From the IMG/VR virus record IMGVR_UViG_3300030118_006385, positions 1-22,688 of that record: DNA of 22,688 nt. One strand, written 5' to 3'. The notes under the pieces were generated by a model. The model was given only the letters and a program-made list of their open reading frames with translations. It was not told the DNA's origin and made no database searches. This document shows positions 21,259 through 22,688 of this stretch, in pieces. Made by a program: the position numbers and the translations under genes. Within the stretch, counting starts at the first letter, position 1. Each line of letters starts with the position of its first letter. The stretch comes from a virus.

Positions 21259-22688
21259 ATGTACGAAAAGGGCCCAAGAAGAATTATAGGTTTTCCTGAT
21301 CAATTGTCTACTGATAATGAAAAATCATCAGTGGACTATGGCTTGCGTGTTGCTCAAGCAATAGAAGCTGAATGGTTTAGAAAAGAGAGTGGTACATCAA
21401 GATACTACAACAATAGAGACACATACCATAAGTTAAGAACTTACGCTATGGGTGAGCAGTCTGTTCAGAAATACAAAGATGAATTGGCTATAAACGGAGA
21501 TATATCTTATCTAAATTTAGATTGGTCTCCAGTACCTATTATACCAAAGTTTGTGGATATTGTTGTAAACGGAATGTCTAACAGACTCTACGACGTTATA
21601 GCACAAGCAGTTGATAGCATCTCTTCAAACAAGAAGGCTATGTATAAGCTAAAGCTCAAAACAGAAATGACTAACAGACAAGACTTCAAACAGATAGAAG
21701 AGTCTCTTGGCATTAGCATGTTTGATACAGCCGAAGATGAGCTTCCAACTTCAAAAGATGAATTAGATTTACATGTATCTTTAAATTATAAAGATGACAT
21801 AGAGCTTGCGCAAGAAAAAGCTATAGAAACTGTATTACAGTTAAATGATTACGATCAAATAAAACGCCAAGTAGATGAAGACCAAGTTGTCTTAGGAATA
21901 TCTGCTTTACGTCATTCTTTCAACACACATGATGGAATTAAGATAGATTACATAGATCCAGCTAATTTTATATGGAGCCCAACTGAAGACCCAAACTTTG
22001 AAGACTGCTACTATTTTGGCGAAGTTAAAAATGTAAATATTACAGAGCTTAAAAAACTTGATCCATCTTTAACTCAAGAAGATATATCAGAAATATCTAA
22101 AATGTCTTCTAAGTTTGATGCATACCAAGGTATAAGAGGTGGATATCATTCAGATAATTTTGACAAGAGCACTGTAACTCTCTTATACTTTTGTTATAAA
22201 ACAGATAAGAATATTGTATATAAGAAAAAGAAAACAGCAACAGGAGGTGAAAAGGTTTTAAAGAAAGACGACCAGTTTAACCCACCAAAAACAGAAGCAG
22301 CAAGATTTGAAAAGCTTTCAAAAAGAATTGATGTTTGGTATGAGGGAGTTTATGTTTTAGGAAGCAACAGAATGATTCAATGGGAAATCATGAGCAACAT
22401 GGTGAGACCAAAATCTTCTATAAACAAAGTATATTCACCTTTTATTGTTTCAGCTAAAAAACAATACAGAGGTCAGATTGATTCGCTTGTCAAAAGAATG
22501 GTGCCTTTTGCTGACCAAATTCAACTGATACATTTAAAATTACAACAAGTCACAGCAAAAATGATACCTGATGGTGTGTATATGGATATAGATGGTTTGT
22601 CTTCTATAAACATAGGAAACGGTGCTACATATTCTCCACAAGAAGCTTTGAATTTATATTTTCAAACAGGTTCTGTGCTTGGAAGATC
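21259..22688 (+). CDS. Portal protein, 3' end cut by window
   Basis: The frame is open from ATG 21259 to the window edge (476 codons seen). It forms the dodecameric ring at the capsid vertex through which DNA enters and leaves. Supporting segments are LDWSPVPIIPKFVDIVVNGM (codon ~95 on), INTHDGIKIDYIDPANFIW-like text near codon 225 (phage portal ..GI.IDYIDPANFIWSPTEDP), and a later VSAKKQYRGQIDSLVKRMVP stem-like segment. Position directly after terL supports it. The large terL plus a long portal with this LDWSPVPIIPKFVD motif recalls Bacteroidota phages, including crAss-like ones, but I cannot test that by eye. The C-terminal part is missing here. Confidence 0.83.
   Translation, partial: MYEKGPRRIIGFPDQLSTDNEKSSVDYGLRVAQAIEAEWFRKESGTSRYYNNRDTYHKLRTYAMGEQSVQKYKDELAINGDISYLNLDWSPVPIIPKFVDIVVNGMSNRLYDVIAQAVDSISSNKKAMYKLKLKTEMTNRQDFKQIEESLGISMFDTAEDELPTSKDELDLHVSLNYKDDIELAQEKAIETVLQLNDYDQIKRQVDEDQVVLGISALRHSFNTHDGIKIDYIDPANFIWSPTEDPNFEDCYYFGEVKNVNITELKKLDPSLTQEDISEISKMSSKFDAYQGIRGGYHSDNFDKSTVTLLYFCYKTDKNIVYKKKKTATGGEKVLKKDDQFNPPKTEAARFEKLSKRIDVWYEGVYVLGSNRMIQWEIMSNMVRPKSSINKVYSPFIVSAKKQYRGQIDSLVKRMVPFADQIQLIHLKLQQVTAKMIPDGVYMDIDGLSSINIGNGATYSPQEALNLYFQTGSVLGR

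Overview
This window is a stretch of a tailed double-stranded DNA phage genome, very probably a marine phage infecting a member of the Bacteroidota (flavobacteria-like). The phage assignment rests on the terminase large subunit, portal, tail-fibre proteins, M15 peptidase endolysin and holin-like proteins. The host inference rests on several exact matches to the Bacteroidota -7 promoter element TAnnTTTG, placed just upstream of genes or gene blocks, and on A/T-rich start contexts that mostly lack Shine-Dalgarno sequences. The DNA is AT-rich and genes are tightly packed, with many 1- or 4-bp stop/start overlaps (TAATG, ATGA). TAA, TGA and TAG all appear as stops, so the standard code is used.

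Layout. 1-547 is a gene-free, AT-rich leader with one TAnnTTTG element and a 12-bp inverted repeat. 548-3119 is a translationally coupled operon: a phage GroEL, a phage GroES and a protein with helix-turn-helix-like segments. 3109-3597 on the minus strand is a winged-helix-like protein, the only leftward gene; it converges on the operon and diverges from everything downstream across a 56-bp gap that carries a promoter element for each direction. 3654-5683 is a run of ten very small, mostly Lys-rich proteins, several resembling families of unknown function in marine phages; one is a 26-residue CDGSH-type Cys/His protein. 5685-6932 is a membrane/lysis block: a one-helix protein with a calcium-loop-like motif, a 50-aa holin-like protein, an M15 peptidase and a 3TM-type holin-like protein.

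6983-17873 is the host-recognition block. A 1367-aa fibre carries an embedded cupredoxin-like copper-site domain, three 72-residue repeats and a glycine-rich C-terminal region. Small fibre-associated proteins follow, then a 1351-aa protein with three LamG-like lectin domains and two copies of a ~332-residue domain. 17891-22688 leads into packaging: two small proteins (one with a GroES-like fold pattern), a tiny basic ORF, a putative small terminase subunit, the large terminase subunit and a portal gene cut by the window end.

How it may work together (inference): the GroEL/GroES pair would help fold phage proteins, perhaps the large beta-rich fibres; the leftward winged-helix protein sits where an early/late switch regulator would; and the three rightward promoters (before 3654, 6983 and 12919) share an extended TTTG-TAnnTTTG form and lie so close to their start codons that mRNAs would be leaderless or nearly so. 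The most unusual items are the mini-CDGSH protein, the copper-site domain inside a tail fibre, the apparent second GroES-like protein, and the leaderless promoter set. No rRNA, tRNA, CRISPR array, transposase or integrase was seen. The major capsid protein and replication genes are not in this window.
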